A DNA stretch of 64,000 nt from Cornus controversa (lineage: Eukaryota > Streptophyta > Magnoliopsida > Cornales > Cornaceae): NCBI GenBank assembly GCA_026545225.1, contig CM048851.1:36218456-36282455 (forward strand). The letters are read 5' to 3'. Under the pieces are notes generated by a model. The model was not told the origin of the DNA and ran no database searches. It saw only the letters and a list, made by a program, of their open reading frames with translations. Below are positions 35,344 through 47,484 of the stretch, piece by piece; within the stretch, counting starts at the first letter, position 1; every line of letters starts with the position of its first letter. The position numbers and the translations under genes are program-made.

Positions 35344-36038
35344 CATGTAATAACTTTTCAAGCTTGTAGTGTTATTTCTCTGCTCTCAGATTTCCTTTTG
35401 AACATATTCAACCAACTCTTATTCTCAATCTCGATCTTTTCAACAGATTTGTCACACAAAAGCACAGGAACACTTGGCCATGACAGCTACTTGACATTTG
35501 AGATTTGGGCTCTGTTTTGATGATTTCCTTATCATGACCTTAACACCATTTTGTGAACACTTTGAGAATTAAGAAAGAACTTGGAATGATAGTGTCTTTT
35601 CATCTTTTTGTTTGATTGTATAGAAGATAAAGAAAGAAAGAAACACCTTACCAAAAGAAAGATCCGTAATATTGAGTTTTTCTAATAATTATGGAGGATA
35701 GTATTCTACTTTAAAATTTCTATAACAGTTCTGCTTGACTTCCTCTCTTCTATTCATCTTTCGGAGGATAAAAATTTGTGAAACGAGATGGATGAGTCTT
35801 TTTCTTCCCTTGTTGTCTCCTCCTCGCCAAACGAAAAAAGTTTGTGTCTCTCCTCTCCTCTCCTCTCCTCTCCTCTCCTCTCCTCTTTCTTCCTTCCCAC
35901 CGAATGAACCATTAATGTGAAATCCCAACTGCCTTGATCCAAATTTTGGACGCTCAAACCATTCGTGAGAACCCAATTTGTTATCATTTGTCCGCTACAC
36001 AACAACATATCTTCACATATTAAAGTTTAAACTATTAA
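35344..36038. repeat. Intergenic DNA with a (TCTCC)n microsatellite
   Basis: About eight tandem CTCTC/TCTCC units lie at 35848-35886. The open frames over it simply translate the microsatellite. No gene is seen. Confidence 0.7.
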
Positions 36039-36043
36039 TATAA

Positions 36044-36519
36044 TGTTGGAATATTTTAAATAAATAAAATATTTTTTGTGGTTCTATACATTATTTATAA
36101 AATTGGATTGCAATATAATTATTGTTACTTGATGGGATGGGGTTATACTTGTCAATTGTGGTCTAATTGACAGTATAATATTTACACCGTTGGATTGTGA
36201 TTTTCCAACTTTATTCAGTGGGATTTAATCCTAACCGTTGATATCTAGGTCTCCATGATAGGAAGGGAGACTTAGGTATTTTATTTGTAAAGAAGCCGTC
36301 CCCCCTGTTGTTGTTATAAATAAGGGTTTCATAACCCTTATTCAGCCCTATCGAAAAACAACTCTCAGAAAGGGGGTAGAGCTCTCTAAGGATTTCTTGC
36401 AGGAACACAAAGGTATTCTACAGCTTAATCTTCATTCAGGTATGTCAATTAAAATTCCCTCTTTAATTAATTACAGTATTCTTGATTTCTACAAGTTGAG
36501 TATGGATTAAATTCCGACA
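36044..36519 (+). repeat. 5' LTR of the copia insertion
   Basis: It is near identical to 41179-41655. GTTATAAATAAGGG (about 36313-36326) is a TATA-box candidate, placing transcription start in the following CAACTCTCAG region. Confidence 0.9.
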
Positions 36520-36521
36520 AT

Positions 36522-36533
36522 TGGTATCGGAGC
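36522..36533 (+). other. Primer-binding site of the copia insertion
   Basis: It reads TGGTATCGGAGC two bases after the LTR. It is complementary to initiator tRNA-Met except for one G for A. Confidence 0.8.
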
Positions 36534-37197
36534 AAGGCTAAGGCTGAATTTTTTGCTGTAGAAATCAAAAAATAATTTTTTCATATACATGAAATTTTTT
36601 TTTATTATTGAAGTCGTCGGATCTAATACATGTTTTTGGAAGTTTCATGAGATTTTTAAGAACCGGGTGAATTAATTTCCCACGGCTCACTTACTAGACT
36701 TATATATATATATATATATATATATTATGCAATTTTTTTTTTTATGTTCTATTGATCTCCCATAGTGTCATCAATCATCATCATTCCCAATCATCTCAAA
36801 CCAAAGTATGAAATGGTTTTGCTACAGCTTCTAGAAAAGTGGGACCATATATGAGACCCAGGGCACCTATCTTTTGACCTCTAACAAATAAAGTGGGAAA
36901 AGGTGAAGAAGGTGAAGTTGTGCTAATATTAGGGAAAGTAACATGCTTAAGATGGGGATATTAGTTTCTTACGTCTTTCCAACCAATGCCAAAACTGTTA
37001 TCACTTAATGTTACTATTATATATTGATGTAAGTTGTATGGTGAACTGATGCCAAATAGTATGTTGCGATGCTGGATGCAAAGCAAATGGTAATTTATTT
37101 TGTTTGTATTAATTGTATTGATTGCTTAGGGAGATAATAGTCTGATTGTTTCTTTGAAATTTCGTATGTGGATATACAGTGGTATACATGTGCGGCA

Positions 37198-37232
<35 letters not shown>

Positions 37233-37531
37233 TTCAATGATTTTTGGGCGAACAGTGAAAAACAAAAAAACAAAAAAATGTGTTATAAATTTCTTTTGAA
37301 TTTTATTTTATGTGCATGGATAAATATAAATATATTTATTTTATTTATATTCAAGTTATTTTGATCCATGTTCAAATATTATTTCATAATATTTGTGTTT
37401 ATTTTTATGTGTATTATAAAGAAATTTGTGAACCTAAATAAAATGAATTTTTAAAAGTTTAGGTCTTTCCTTGGGGTTTAGGAGGACCGATAAAGTGACC
37501 GTTTCAAGGTAGTATCCAAAGTGAGTGATGC

Positions 37532-37820
37532 CTGCCCAAAGGTGACATTCACTCATGTAGGTTATTATTTTTGAAATTTTAATGTCTTACAGTGCACTTA
37601 CCTATATTGGGGCATTAGTTCTGCCCAAAGGTGATTAGTGTCTTAATGTAGGATAAGTGAGTAGAATAGTTGAGAATGTTTGGGTTAGAACTAAATAACC
37701 CTCTTGCCCAAAGGTAGTGGAAGTGTTTAGCAATAATTCAAGCATAATCAACTAGGTCTATGTGCGATTTTAATCGCAAATATGGGGGGTAAATGTATTT
37801 AAAATTCTGCCCAAAGGTGA
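37532..37820 (+). repeat. Leader motif CTGCCCAAAGGTGA, four copies
   Basis: Copies start near 37532 (CCTGCCCAAAGGTGAC), 37621 (CTGCCCAAAGGTGATT), 37703 (CTTGCCCAAAGGTAG) and 37807 (CTGCCCAAAGGTGATT), spaced about 80-105 bp in the untranslated leader before gag. CCCAAAGG-type spacing like this also occurs in other plant copia leaders. A CCCGCAAGGTGG variant lies near 37844. The role is unknown; RNA packaging or dimerisation is a guess. Confidence 0.7.
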
Positions 37821-37998
37821 TTTTTAGATGACATCTTACCTGTTCCCGCAAGGTGGAAGGTTTTGCACATAGTAAAACACCCTGATAAATTCGGCTTAAA
37901 ACTCCAAGTACGAATTAAAGTAATAATCCCTAAAGCTGTGACATATTATTGTATATGTTGTTTATGTGATGTTATTTGATATAACATGTTTTTCAGTC

Positions 37999-38694
37999 AT
38001 GGACGCTTCCACAATTCAGAAACAGCTTACAGGGATTGAACCATTGAATGGTTCGAATTACACTGCCTGGAGGACAAATGTTGATATTATGTTAGGGTTT
38101 TTGGACTACGAGTTCGTTCTTCATGAGGAGAAACCCCTTGCGCTTACTGTAGAATCTTCTGAGACAGTGAAATTGTTGCATGCTAAGTGGACTAAAGCTA
38201 ATACCATGGCTATCAGGTTGATTCGTGCTTCTATTGGTGAAATTATTCGGGGTGGTATTCCTGTATTTGATACTGCCAAGGAGCTCTTGAATTTGATCAA
38301 GACACAATTCATGGGTACCAAGAAGCAACTACAATATTATTATCTGACACAACTCATGTCAGTAAAATATGATGGTAGTGGTTCAGTGAGAGAGCACATC
38401 TATAAGATGTGTAAGCTAGTTAATGGACTGAGAGAGCAGGGAATTACATTTGATGATGAGTTATTGGTCCACATGGTGATATATTTTCTGCCCAGGTCTT
38501 TTGATACTTTCAGGGTGAATTATAATTCACAAGAGACTAAATGGGACATTAACCAGTTATTAGCACTTTGTGTGACTGAGGAGGAATGTCTCAAGGGAAT
38601 AAAAACTGAGTCAGCTCATCTTGCCGTGAGCAGTAGTAGCAAATACAATTTCAAGAATAAGGGCGGCAAGAAAGGAAATCAGGCTAATCAATAA
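37999..38694 (+). CDS. Copia gag capsid domain, open frame
   Basis: The ATG at 37999 (context TCATGG) follows TTTTTCAG, which could be an intron acceptor. An in-frame ATG at 37966 is possible but lies in leader-like sequence. The 231-residue product begins MDASTIQKQLTGIEPLNGSN and carries the copia gag hallmarks: LNGSNYTAWRTNVDIMLG (residues 16-33), AKELLNLIKTQF, LTQLMSVKYDGSGSVREHI, LPRSFDTFRVNYN and a Lys-rich tail. The zinc knuckle CWFCNKKGHQKKDC (about 38747-38789) has all four ligands but is one frame away, after a stop at 38692. The nucleocapsid part is therefore separated by a frameshift. Confidence 0.78.
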   Translation: MDASTIQKQLTGIEPLNGSNYTAWRTNVDIMLGFLDYEFVLHEEKPLALTVESSETVKLLHAKWTKANTMAIRLIRASIGEIIRGGIPVFDTAKELLNLIKTQFMGTKKQLQYYYLTQLMSVKYDGSGSVREHIYKMCKLVNGLREQGITFDDELLVHMVIYFLPRSFDTFRVNYNSQETKWDINQLLALCVTEEECLKGIKTESAHLAVSSSSKYNFKNKGGKKGNQANQ

Positions 38695-39214
38695 AGGGGA
38701 AACACATGACAACAAAGGAAAAAGCGTTGATCATGGGGACGGTGAATGCTGGTTTTGCAATAAGAAGGGGCATCAAAAGAAAGACTGTTTCGGTTATAAA
38801 AATTGGCTAAATAAAAACAAAGCAGGTTCTGCAAAGTCGGAGAAATCCGAAGGTTGAGGATTGATTGGTGTTGGGTAATGCTGATGCGGTTCGTATCAAG
38901 GCTATTGGGACGATTCCGTTAGTGTTGCATACTAGTTTTTCTTTAGGGCTTAATGTTTTTATTTATTTATTTATGTTCCTGCTATTAGGCATAATTTACT
39001 TTAAGTTTCGAGACTTAATGCTTTGAGATTTTATTTTTTATTTGGTAATAGATTAGTTATCTTATATACATGCTTCTAGTTTTTTCGTGGACTCAACTAT
39101 GTTATAGCATAAAATATTGGGGCATGTCTCGCGAAAAAGACTAGAATGCTTGGTCAAGGATGTGATTATTGAACTACTAATTTTTCTGATTATGATTTAT
39201 AATTAATTGTGTCA

Positions 39215-40450
39215 AGGGAAAGATGCAGAAGAAACACAATTTTGAGGCTAGTCAGTCATCTGGTCTTTTGGACCTCATTCACACTGACATTTGGGGTCCA
39301 TTTCCTACTCCTTCTTGAGGAGGGCAGAGGTATTTCATTACCTTCATTGATGGTCTTTTAAGGTATGCTTATTTATACATAATCCACCAGAAGTCTGAAA
39401 CACTTGATGTGTTTAAAATATTTTTGTTCAAAGATGAAGGGCTGTTAGACAGAAAAATTAAAATTGTACAATCTAGATATTAAGAAATTTGATCCTCTCG
39501 CACCATCACTTGTCTTTTCAATGAGTATCTGGAGAGATATTTTGGTTATGATTTTATTATCCCTCTAAACCTATGGAAATTGTTGAAACATGTCATTGTA
39601 AAATTTATTGAGGATGTGTGAATTCAGTGGGAGTCTAGAACTTTGTAGTTTCTTTTATACTTAATGATGTTGAGTTGTATTAGATAGATGTCTAGATAAT
39701 GTTCCTCAATTGAGACATTAAGGAAGTGATTTACATGTTTCAACTTGAAGAGTATCGTGATCTAATGCATATACCTCAAGTTCAGTGGGAGTTGATTTGT
39801 TATCTTTGTCTTATATGTTAATGATATTTTGTTAGTTAGTTATGACATTCATGTAATACATGCACTACAGAAAAATTTGAACTTTCTCAAAAGGCATGTA
39901 TTGGAAAAATATTGAAAACTTTTGAGATGAAGATATTGTGTACCAAGTGAGGTTCAAGGTGTTAACGGAAATATGTTGTCAGAATAAAAATGTCTCGATA
40001 ATGATTTTGTTAGAGTCAAGTTGATTTTAGCAAAATCTGCACATTATTTATTCGAAGGTAGTGAAGAAAGTTTTGAGGTATCTCCAAAGAACTAAAGAGT
40101 TCATGTTGATCTATAGGAAATCAGATTGCTTTGAGGTAGTTGGTTATTCTGATGCTGACTTTGCAGATTACTCGAGTAGTAGAAAATCCACTTCTGGATT
40201 TATTTTTTATGCTAGCTCAAGGAGCAGTTTCATGGGGAAAAAAAAAACTTTAAGCGTAATAGGTACATTGATATAAAATATCTTTTCGTGTGTGAAAAGG
40301 TTAAGGAAAGTGCGATTGAGATTCCCCATATAGTAACAGAAAAGATGATTGCAGATTCTCTTACTAAAGGTCTTCAGTCGAAATTATTTAAGGAACACAT
40401 GATCTGGATGGGTGTTCAAGAGTCTCTGTGTAATGATGTTTGTTTTTTCT
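39215..40450 (+). pseudogene. Copia pol fragments (integrase, RT trace, RNase H)
   Basis: Integrase: LDLIHTDIWGPFPTP at about 39267-39314 with YFITFIDG and YAYLYIIHQKSETLDVFK, then stops. The RT fingers and palm are missing; ELSQKACIGKILKTFEMK (about 39875-39930) is the only late RT trace. RNase H: VLRYLQRTKEFMLIYRKSD and GYSDADFADYSSSRKSTSGF at 40064-40205. The pol end IADSLTKGLQSKLFKEH is at about 40348-40400. Intact copia pol is about 3.3 kb, so more than half is gone. No enzyme can be made from it. Confidence 0.8.
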
Positions 40451-41178
40451 TTACATCATGTTACATTGCAGTAAGCTTTCAGCTTATTTACACCTTATGG
40501 TGATAGTTATTTTCCTTCAGTTAATTTACGCCTTTTGGTGACAATTATTTGCATGCAAAATAAAGTTATGATGCATCGTTATTATTATCTTCATTTATAT
40601 ATAATGCACGTGCTATTATATTTGCCTGGGAGTGATGTTACACTCATGAGGGTGTTTGGATTAGATATGGGATTGGCATCACATTAGTAAATCCAAACAT
40701 AATTATTAAAGTGCCTGTGGGAGTGTTTCACATTCCATGAGGATAGCTTAGGCTAGATATGGGATTGGCTCCATATCGGTAAACCCTCACACTGGACAGA
40801 AGGTTGGCGGTTTGCTGTAATATGTTCAGGTGACATACCGTGATGGTATGAAGCAGGACTGATAGTGAGGTGTACATTTAGACCACATGCAGTTTGCGCA
40901 TCTCATGAAATGCAGTAAAAACCACTATATTTGCTCAAATCCTAAATGGAATCAATTTTGAGACCATAGAACTGTTTAGACTAATATATTACTTGTCTAC
41001 TCATCCATGATCCACTATTGAGGAAGTCTATGGAAAAGAGTGTTTTAAAGTTTCAACCCATCTGTTTCAATAATTGTATTTTTCTGAAATAAAATGAGTG
41101 GCCACTCGACTTTTCTAAAGTGTTGCAATCCATAGTGTCGTTTTATAAAACTTAAAGTGCATGAACCAAGTGGGAGAT

Positions 41179-41655
41179 TGTTGGAATATTTTAAATAAAT
41201 AAAATATTTTTTGTGGTTCTATACATTATTTATAAAATTGGATTGCAATATAATTATTGTTACTTGATGGGTTGGGGTTATACTTGTCAATTGTGGTCTA
41301 ATTGACAGTATAATATTTACACCGTTGGATTGTGATTTTCCAACTTTATTCAGTGGGATTTAATCCTAACCGTTGATATCTAGGTCTCCATGATAGGAAG
41401 GGAGACTTAGGTATTTTATTTGTAAAGAAGCCGTCCCCCCCTGTTGTTGTTATAAATAAGGGTTTCATAACCCTTATTCAGCCCTATCGAAGAACAACTC
41501 TCAGAAAGGGGGTAGAGCTCTCTAAGGATTTCTTGCAGGAACACAAAGGTATTCTACAGCTTAATCTTCATTCAGGTATGTCAATTAAAATTCCCTCTTT
41601 AATTAATTGCAGTATTCTTAATTTCTACAAGTTGAGTATGGATTAAATTCCGACA
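41179..41655 (+). repeat. 3' LTR of the copia insertion
   Basis: It is preceded by the polypurine tract AAGTGGGAGA (41168-41177), ends TTCCGACA and is followed by TATAA. Confidence 0.9.
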
Positions 41656-42183
41656 TATAAGTATACACAAACTCTTAACATTTAAATACCATTATTTTGA
41701 TAACACACACACAAAAAAGCATTCAAGTTCTTTCTCCAAATTCAAGGTTTTCCCATGAGTCCTACTCCTACTACCATTCAAAAAGAGCACTTTTTATGCT
41801 CAACTCAAATATTCAGATTTTCTCAATCAGCTTTACGAAGAAGTATAAAATATTAATAAATAGGCCATCAAAACATCGACTTCACAAACAAACGGTTAGT
41901 TTCCTGAAAAATGAGTTACAACATAAACACAAGTGCATTGAAGCTATCCATAACACAAGGTTCCAACATTGTTCAGAAAAAGAAATAAAAAAAGAAAAAA
42001 CAATCAATTAAAATTCGTGCATGACAAGGTTAAGCAAACTAGAACAAAACCTCAAATTGTCAAAACCATCAGAGGCTAGCAGATTGAGGCGACGGAATCA
42101 CGTAATCGACGACCCGACAATCACGCTATGATCCCTAACCTTCTCTTTCTCCGAATTCACCAACTCCACAAACGAATCCAACG

Positions 42184-42330
42184 CCAGCGGTTGCGGAGGA
42201 GGGGTCCGGCGGTGAGGTGGAGGACTTGATGGAGCGAATTGAGACCATTGAGTCCGTTGACCATGGCGGTGACTTTGGAGGGGTCAGTGTCGGGTTTGAC
42301 TTTCAAGAGGACGGTGTGTTCGTTGATTTG
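42184..42330 (-). pseudogene. Fragment of a stress-response A/B-barrel (DABB) protein gene
   Basis: The minus strand reads NEHTVLLKVKPDTDPSKVTA, then MVNGLNGLNSLHQVLHLTAG and PLLRNR. This is the first strand-helix unit of plant dimeric A/B-barrel (POP3/HS1-like) proteins, which have EH.VLFKVK, DPSKV and LHLTAGP. There is no start codon in frame (a stop lies just upstream) and the second half of the domain is absent. Directly after it, in another frame, LALDSFVELVNSEKEK is open but unassigned. The fragment is too short to function; it is probably a shed exon or transposon-carried piece. The surrounding DNA at 41661-42180 shows nothing else. Confidence 0.65.
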
Positions 42331-42399
42331 GGTGAGTGTAGGTCTTCAAATGAAGGTGTTGGTGAACAGGTCTCGAGGGGGAGGTGAGGGAAGTGTTGG

Positions 42400-43579
42400 A
42401 ACAGAACAATATAAAAGTGACAATCTAATCCTTTTCTGTTGGAAAAAGTGGCTGTACGGTAAAGCGAGGGATTTTATTTTTTTTATTTTTAAAAAGTAAA
42501 ATTTAAAATTTTTTTATCCTGCCATTTTTATCAAAAACATAATAAGTTTGGTAACATTATATGTTCTTAAAATTTTGAAATACAAGTTTAAAAATATATT
42601 TGGTAATTCAAAATTAATTTAAAAGAAAAAATTAATAGTGTGTGTTTAAGTAATATGGTTCCAACTCATTTTAACCAACATAAATATGATATTACATATT
42701 TTATGTATATTTTTTTTTTCAAAATTATATTTGTTAGAACTTTATTTTAGTTTATTTTAACTATTTTTTTTTTTTTGCATTTGCATATTTTTAGTAATGG
42801 TCATAAATTCAAACTATCATGTATTTTCTTCTTATATTTATTTTTATATTTATATATATATTTTTATTTATTGTATTTTATAAAAAAATATTTCTTATTG
42901 ACTTATTATTTTGTATTTATGGTATTTTATTTATATTATATTATTTTTATTTTTATTTTTATTTTTCTTATTTATTGTATTTTATTTTGTTATATTTATA
43001 TTTTTTGAGTAACCAATTTTTTATTTATTATATTTTATAATATTTTTATTCTTGTTTTTTATAAAATTTTAATTTATTATATTATATTATATTTTTGAGC
43101 CAGTAAATTTTTTTTGTTTGTATTTTATAAAAAAATCAAAAATGAAAACTTGAACCAAAAAATGAAATCTAAAAGTGAAAGCTTCATTATCAAGCTTTCA
43201 AATCATGCTGAATGATTATCAAAATTTTAACATCACTTTCATTTTTTTAGAAATAAATATTGCATTACCTAATGCGATTTCCACTGTGACTTTCAAAAAA
43301 ATGAAAATTAAAGTTGAAATCTGAAATCAAAAGTGTTACCATACAGGGATCATCATATAAATTTTGAGATTAATAGACGCGTAATCATTTCTTAGGTGCA
43401 ATCGAAATATCAAATGACAGCACTGTCTTCCGAATTCAACCAAAGTAGATCCAACAATTTGTATCTACATAGAGTAACATCCTCCATAAATCCATGTATT
43501 CATCTCTATCCAATCATACGTTCAAAATAAAATATAATTTTAAGAAATTATATTCAAACGCATATACCAATATAAATAT
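42400..43579. other. Extreme AT-rich low-complexity DNA
   Basis: Long runs of TTTTTATTTATATTT between 42500 and 43130 give spurious frames made of Phe, Tyr, Ile and Leu. No gene or element ends are recognised. Confidence 0.7.
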
Positions 43580-45070
43580 TAGAATTGGCAAAATGGGCGG
43601 ATTTGAATCAAGTTAAATATGGACGGGTTAAATATGGATGTGACCCATATTTAACTTGTTTGTAGCAGGTCAAATATGGGTTGGGTCAACCCGCCAACCC
43701 AGTGAATCATTTTTAAATTAAAAAAAATGTAAAAGTCATTTTTAATTTGAACTTATTTCATCATCATATTTGGATAGACAAAAAATTATACAAAAATACA
43801 AACCCATATTAATTGTGCAAGTTGAAATGAAAAAATTTGCTTGATCACTTATATCTAACAACTATTTTTTAAAAATTATTTAAATTCTATATTATTTTAT
43901 AAAATTCAAGTTGTCATAGACTAATCCGTTTATATAAAATTCATTTCATTTATAAGAATTCGGCCCATTTATACAACCCGACTCATTTATAATGACCTAA
44001 CCTGTTTATCCAAAAAAATTATTTTTTGCCAAAAATAAATAGATATTATCCGACACAAAAAAAAAGAAATAATAACAAATAGATATAAGATGTTTTAAAC
44101 CCAGCTCATTTTGTAGGATCCGACCCAAACCCTTTTGTAGGACTTGTATACACGGGTCAATCCAAATAAATAGTTCGACTCAGGCAAAATTGAACGGGAT
44201 CTCTCTTTATTTTTATTTTTTATAAAGATTGAAATTTTGTAATTGTTATCCCTTATTCACCCTCCCGAATATCAAATCCAAAACTCACGTGTATGGATTC
44301 GGATATTGGAAATTATTATTTTTCTCATTTCATTAAGACCTCATTTCATAAGGATAAGGATTCTTAAATTATTATTTCTCTCATTTCATAAAGACCTCAT
44401 TCCATAAGAACTAGGATTCTCTTCATTGGTGTGGAATGAGAATTAGGATTCTCTTCATTGGTGGGACTCATGCTCTCTTTTGTTGCCATAATTGGAAAAT
44501 ACAACACACATATATAATTATTCATACACCAACAAGAACATCCCCACATTTGTTCAAACCAGTCACACCTACTGATGTTGCATATAGATGGCAAAAGTTT
44601 GTAGGGATCTTTGGACCGTCACACAATTTGCGATGCAGTTTGTATGAGTACAGTTCTGTCATACCACAAACAAATGACAAACACACACAGTGTATATATT
44701 GACTATTGAGTATGTTTATGATCTCTCTGAGAGTTTTTTCTGGCCGGTTTTTTAGGACAAAGTTACGGAATTTTATAGAGAAAGAAAGATCGCAGAAAGG
44801 GAGAGAAATCACATAGAGAGAGAGAGGGAGAGGGAGATCGTGTAGAAAATGGCCACAAAAATTGCAAACTCAAATAGATGTCTCTCTAATTTATTTTTAA
44901 CCTAGTGGGTGAAAAATGATCCATATTTAACCCGTTTTGATCAGTAATTTAATTGGTTTGCAAAAGTCAACTCAGTTTTGACCCTGTCAGAAAAATAGGT
45001 CAATCATATCCATTTATAACTTTGCGGATATGGAAGGGTTGGCGGATTTGCACTCATTTTACCACTCCTA
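43580..45070. mobile_element. hAT-like non-autonomous element
   Basis: The ends TAGAATTGGCAAAATGGGCG and, inverted, TAGGAGTGGTAAAATGAGTG match the TAGRGGTGGCAAAA-type ends of plant hAT elements. ATAAATAT on the left and ATAGATTT on the right agree at 6 of 8 bases, consistent with an aged 8-bp target duplication. Subterminal DNA is rich in AACCCATATTTAAC and GGGTTGGGTCAACCC motifs. A tandem repeat of about 58 bp (TCATTTCATAAGGATAAGGATTC-like) lies at 44319-44460. No transposase domain is visible. Confidence 0.65.
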
Positions 45071-45078
45071 ATAGATTT

Positions 45079-46653
45079 ATATATTGACCATAGAAGTTAG
45101 AAATGTTACCAAAATAGAATTTCTAGAATTCTAATAATTTTATTACCAGAAAACTAATCAAAATTTCAAATTTTCGTTATCAAACTTCCACCGAAATCTG
45201 GAGTTTGACCACCAGAACTTCATCATAATTTTGCCGAATTTTGGACTTAGTCATCGAAGACTCCAGAGTCACCAAATTTTCTTTGGACTTGGTAACTTCA
45301 CTAACGATACATTGGCTCCATCTCAATTTTTTTATATTTATGAGTGATTAAATATTTAATCAACCAAGAGTCGAGAGTTACAAGTCATTTAAGAGTGATT
45401 AAATAATAAATATAAACATAATGATGGAAGCCCAAGAAACAGGAGTCACAACAAATATAAATGATGGATTAATTACATAATTTCATAAGACAGAAGTTAC
45501 AAGAAATTCAAAAGTCTATGTATTCATGGATGATTAAATGATATATTTAATCATGTAATCAACCAATCATGACCATTTAATTTTATAACCAATAAAGAGA
45601 GAGTTGAAAGTTTAAAATATATATAATTTTGAAAGGTCATAACAAGTGCCGGACACGCCATCTTTCTTCGCTTCTCTTTCGATGGCGTGTGCTTGATAGT
45701 GATGAGTTGGTTGACGGGTTGTTGTGATGGACGGGACAATGAGGGTGAGCATAACTCATGCCTGATTTAGCCTTTTTATTTTTATTTTTATTTTTATTTT
45801 TTGAAATTTAGCCAACCCAAATAGTTGAGAAAAATGCTTGTATTTTTTTTCGAAATTCAAATAACCGCACACACTCATAATATTACTACTGGTAGGATTC
45901 AGACACTCATAATATTAATATTTGTTGTGGGATTTACATAAGATTCATTTCTCCCTAATTCTTTTGGTAGGTGGAAAAAATAAAATGTTATTTTCAGTTT
46001 TCACTTTTAACTTCATCGAGAAGAAAAAGTTAAGAAACCAACACCTCTAATTGGAAGAAGACAAACTGGACACCTCCACTTGGATGATTGCTATCTGATC
46101 TAAAAATTTAATTGTTAGGTACTACTATCTATCCAAGCCCAAAATGTTTCCGTCCTTATCCAATGTGAGGTTGAATCCTTCTAACAAAGGTTTATAAGGT
46201 TTTTTTTTTTCCTATTATAAGCATAAATGAATATTTTTATTTTATTTTTTATTTTTTGAATTACCCCACTTCAAGTGAGATCTCCACCTCTTTCATGGAT
46301 ATTGATTATTCAAGTTCTCCTTCAAATAATAGTGGATGTGCGAGTGTTAGAAGTGTAATAATAATAATAATAATAAATAACCTAGTTTATATAGACATGA
46401 CATCTTGGGGCGGACCTATTAAGGGACTCCCAAAAAAATTTCTGAAACCCTAAAAGTATGGCATTCTTATAAGAGTAAAGCTTAATTTGAAAAGTTGCTT
46501 GAAACATAAAAAGGTGATTTGGCCCTTCTAAAATTCTGGAAAACCCCTAAAAATACTGGCCTTCCTGTAAATAGTGAGCTTGAAAGCATAAAAATAAAAA
46601 TAAACAAGTGGTCCTTAAATGATTATCATAAACTTGAACACGGTTTTAAGCAC
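45079..46653. other. Intergenic DNA, nothing recognised
   Basis: This is AT-rich sequence with (TTTTA)n at 45775-45800 and (AATAAT)n at 46352-46374. Open frames are short and unconvincing. Confidence 0.5.
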
Positions 46654-46656
46654 TTA

Positions 46657-47024
46657 TGCTGCATTTGATATGCAACAATGGAATGGAATAGAATGCCAAC
46701 ATTACTTTTTTTAATCCATTCTTTTGTTTGGTAAGAAAAACTAAAGAGAGAATGACCATTCCATGTCATTCATTTGGAATGAAAAAGAATAAAAATTCAT
46801 TTCACTACTCAACTTATGGAATGGTCATTCCATTTCCAAAAGACATTAAAAAATAAAATCTAATTATCAAAAATAATATAATCATCATTCCATTCCGGCA
46901 TCATTTCATGTTTGAAACCAAACAATAGAATGTGAATGATCATTCTATTCAATTCTCATTCTCACTTTATTCTCACTTTAATGAAATGCTCATTTCATTT
47001 CATTGTTGCGTACCAAACGCAGCA
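46657..47024. mobile_element. Tourist-like MITE (PIF/Harbinger type), 368 bp
   Basis: The ends TGCTGCATTTGATATGCAAC and, inverted, TGCTGCGTTTGGTACGCAAC are flanked by TTA on both sides (46654-46656 and 47025-47027), the target duplication of PIF/Harbinger elements. The inside is full of GGAATG and CATTCC motifs, giving a strong foldback. It is non-coding. Confidence 0.75.
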
Positions 47025-47484
47025 TTAGAAAATTAAGAAGCAACTTGGAATGATAAACAATTCAACATCCACATAAGAACCATTATACCATAATAGGAGA
47101 TTTCAGTAACTGTCACTGAAAATTGAACTTTGAGAATTAAGGACGGACTTGGATCGATCAACATCCACATAAGAATCATTACAACCATAATAAGAGATCC
47201 GCAATTGTCACATAAACTTAAGGCACAGAAAAACAGATTTCAGCCACTGCCAATGAAAAATTATTCATAATAAAAAGGCCAATAAAAATAAAATAATAAT
47301 GAACAATGTTACAGCACCATTTATGACAATTTTATTTGTTCAAGCAAGAAAAATCCAAAATTTGCAAATAAATAACTAGTGTACAATTCTAATGGAGATA
47401 TTAGCTAAAATCCATTGGGGAACAGGTTTTTGCCCGTCGAAATGAACCAATCAAAAGGTCCAAAAATGGCAAAAACCGAAGGAA

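Larger units (their letters stand above)
36044..41655 (+). mobile_element. Complete Ty1/copia insertion with degenerate pol
   Basis: LTRs of 476 and 477 bp (36044-36519 and 41179-41655) begin TGTTGGAATATT and end TTCCGACA. A TATAA target duplication is present on both sides (36039-36043 and 41656-41660). PBS TGGTATCGGAGC follows the left LTR, and AAGTGGGAGA precedes the right one. By eye the LTRs differ by four substitutions and one base of length, under 1%. The gag capsid frame is open, but the zinc knuckle is in another frame and pol is reduced to fragments with stops and deletions. Total length is 5612 bp. Confidence 0.92.

Noticed and set aside
42775-43040. Frames rich in Phe, Tyr, Ile and Leu that look like membrane proteins
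   Set aside because: They translate AT-only DNA (TTTTTATTTATATTT) in several frames with the same composition. They are not proteins.
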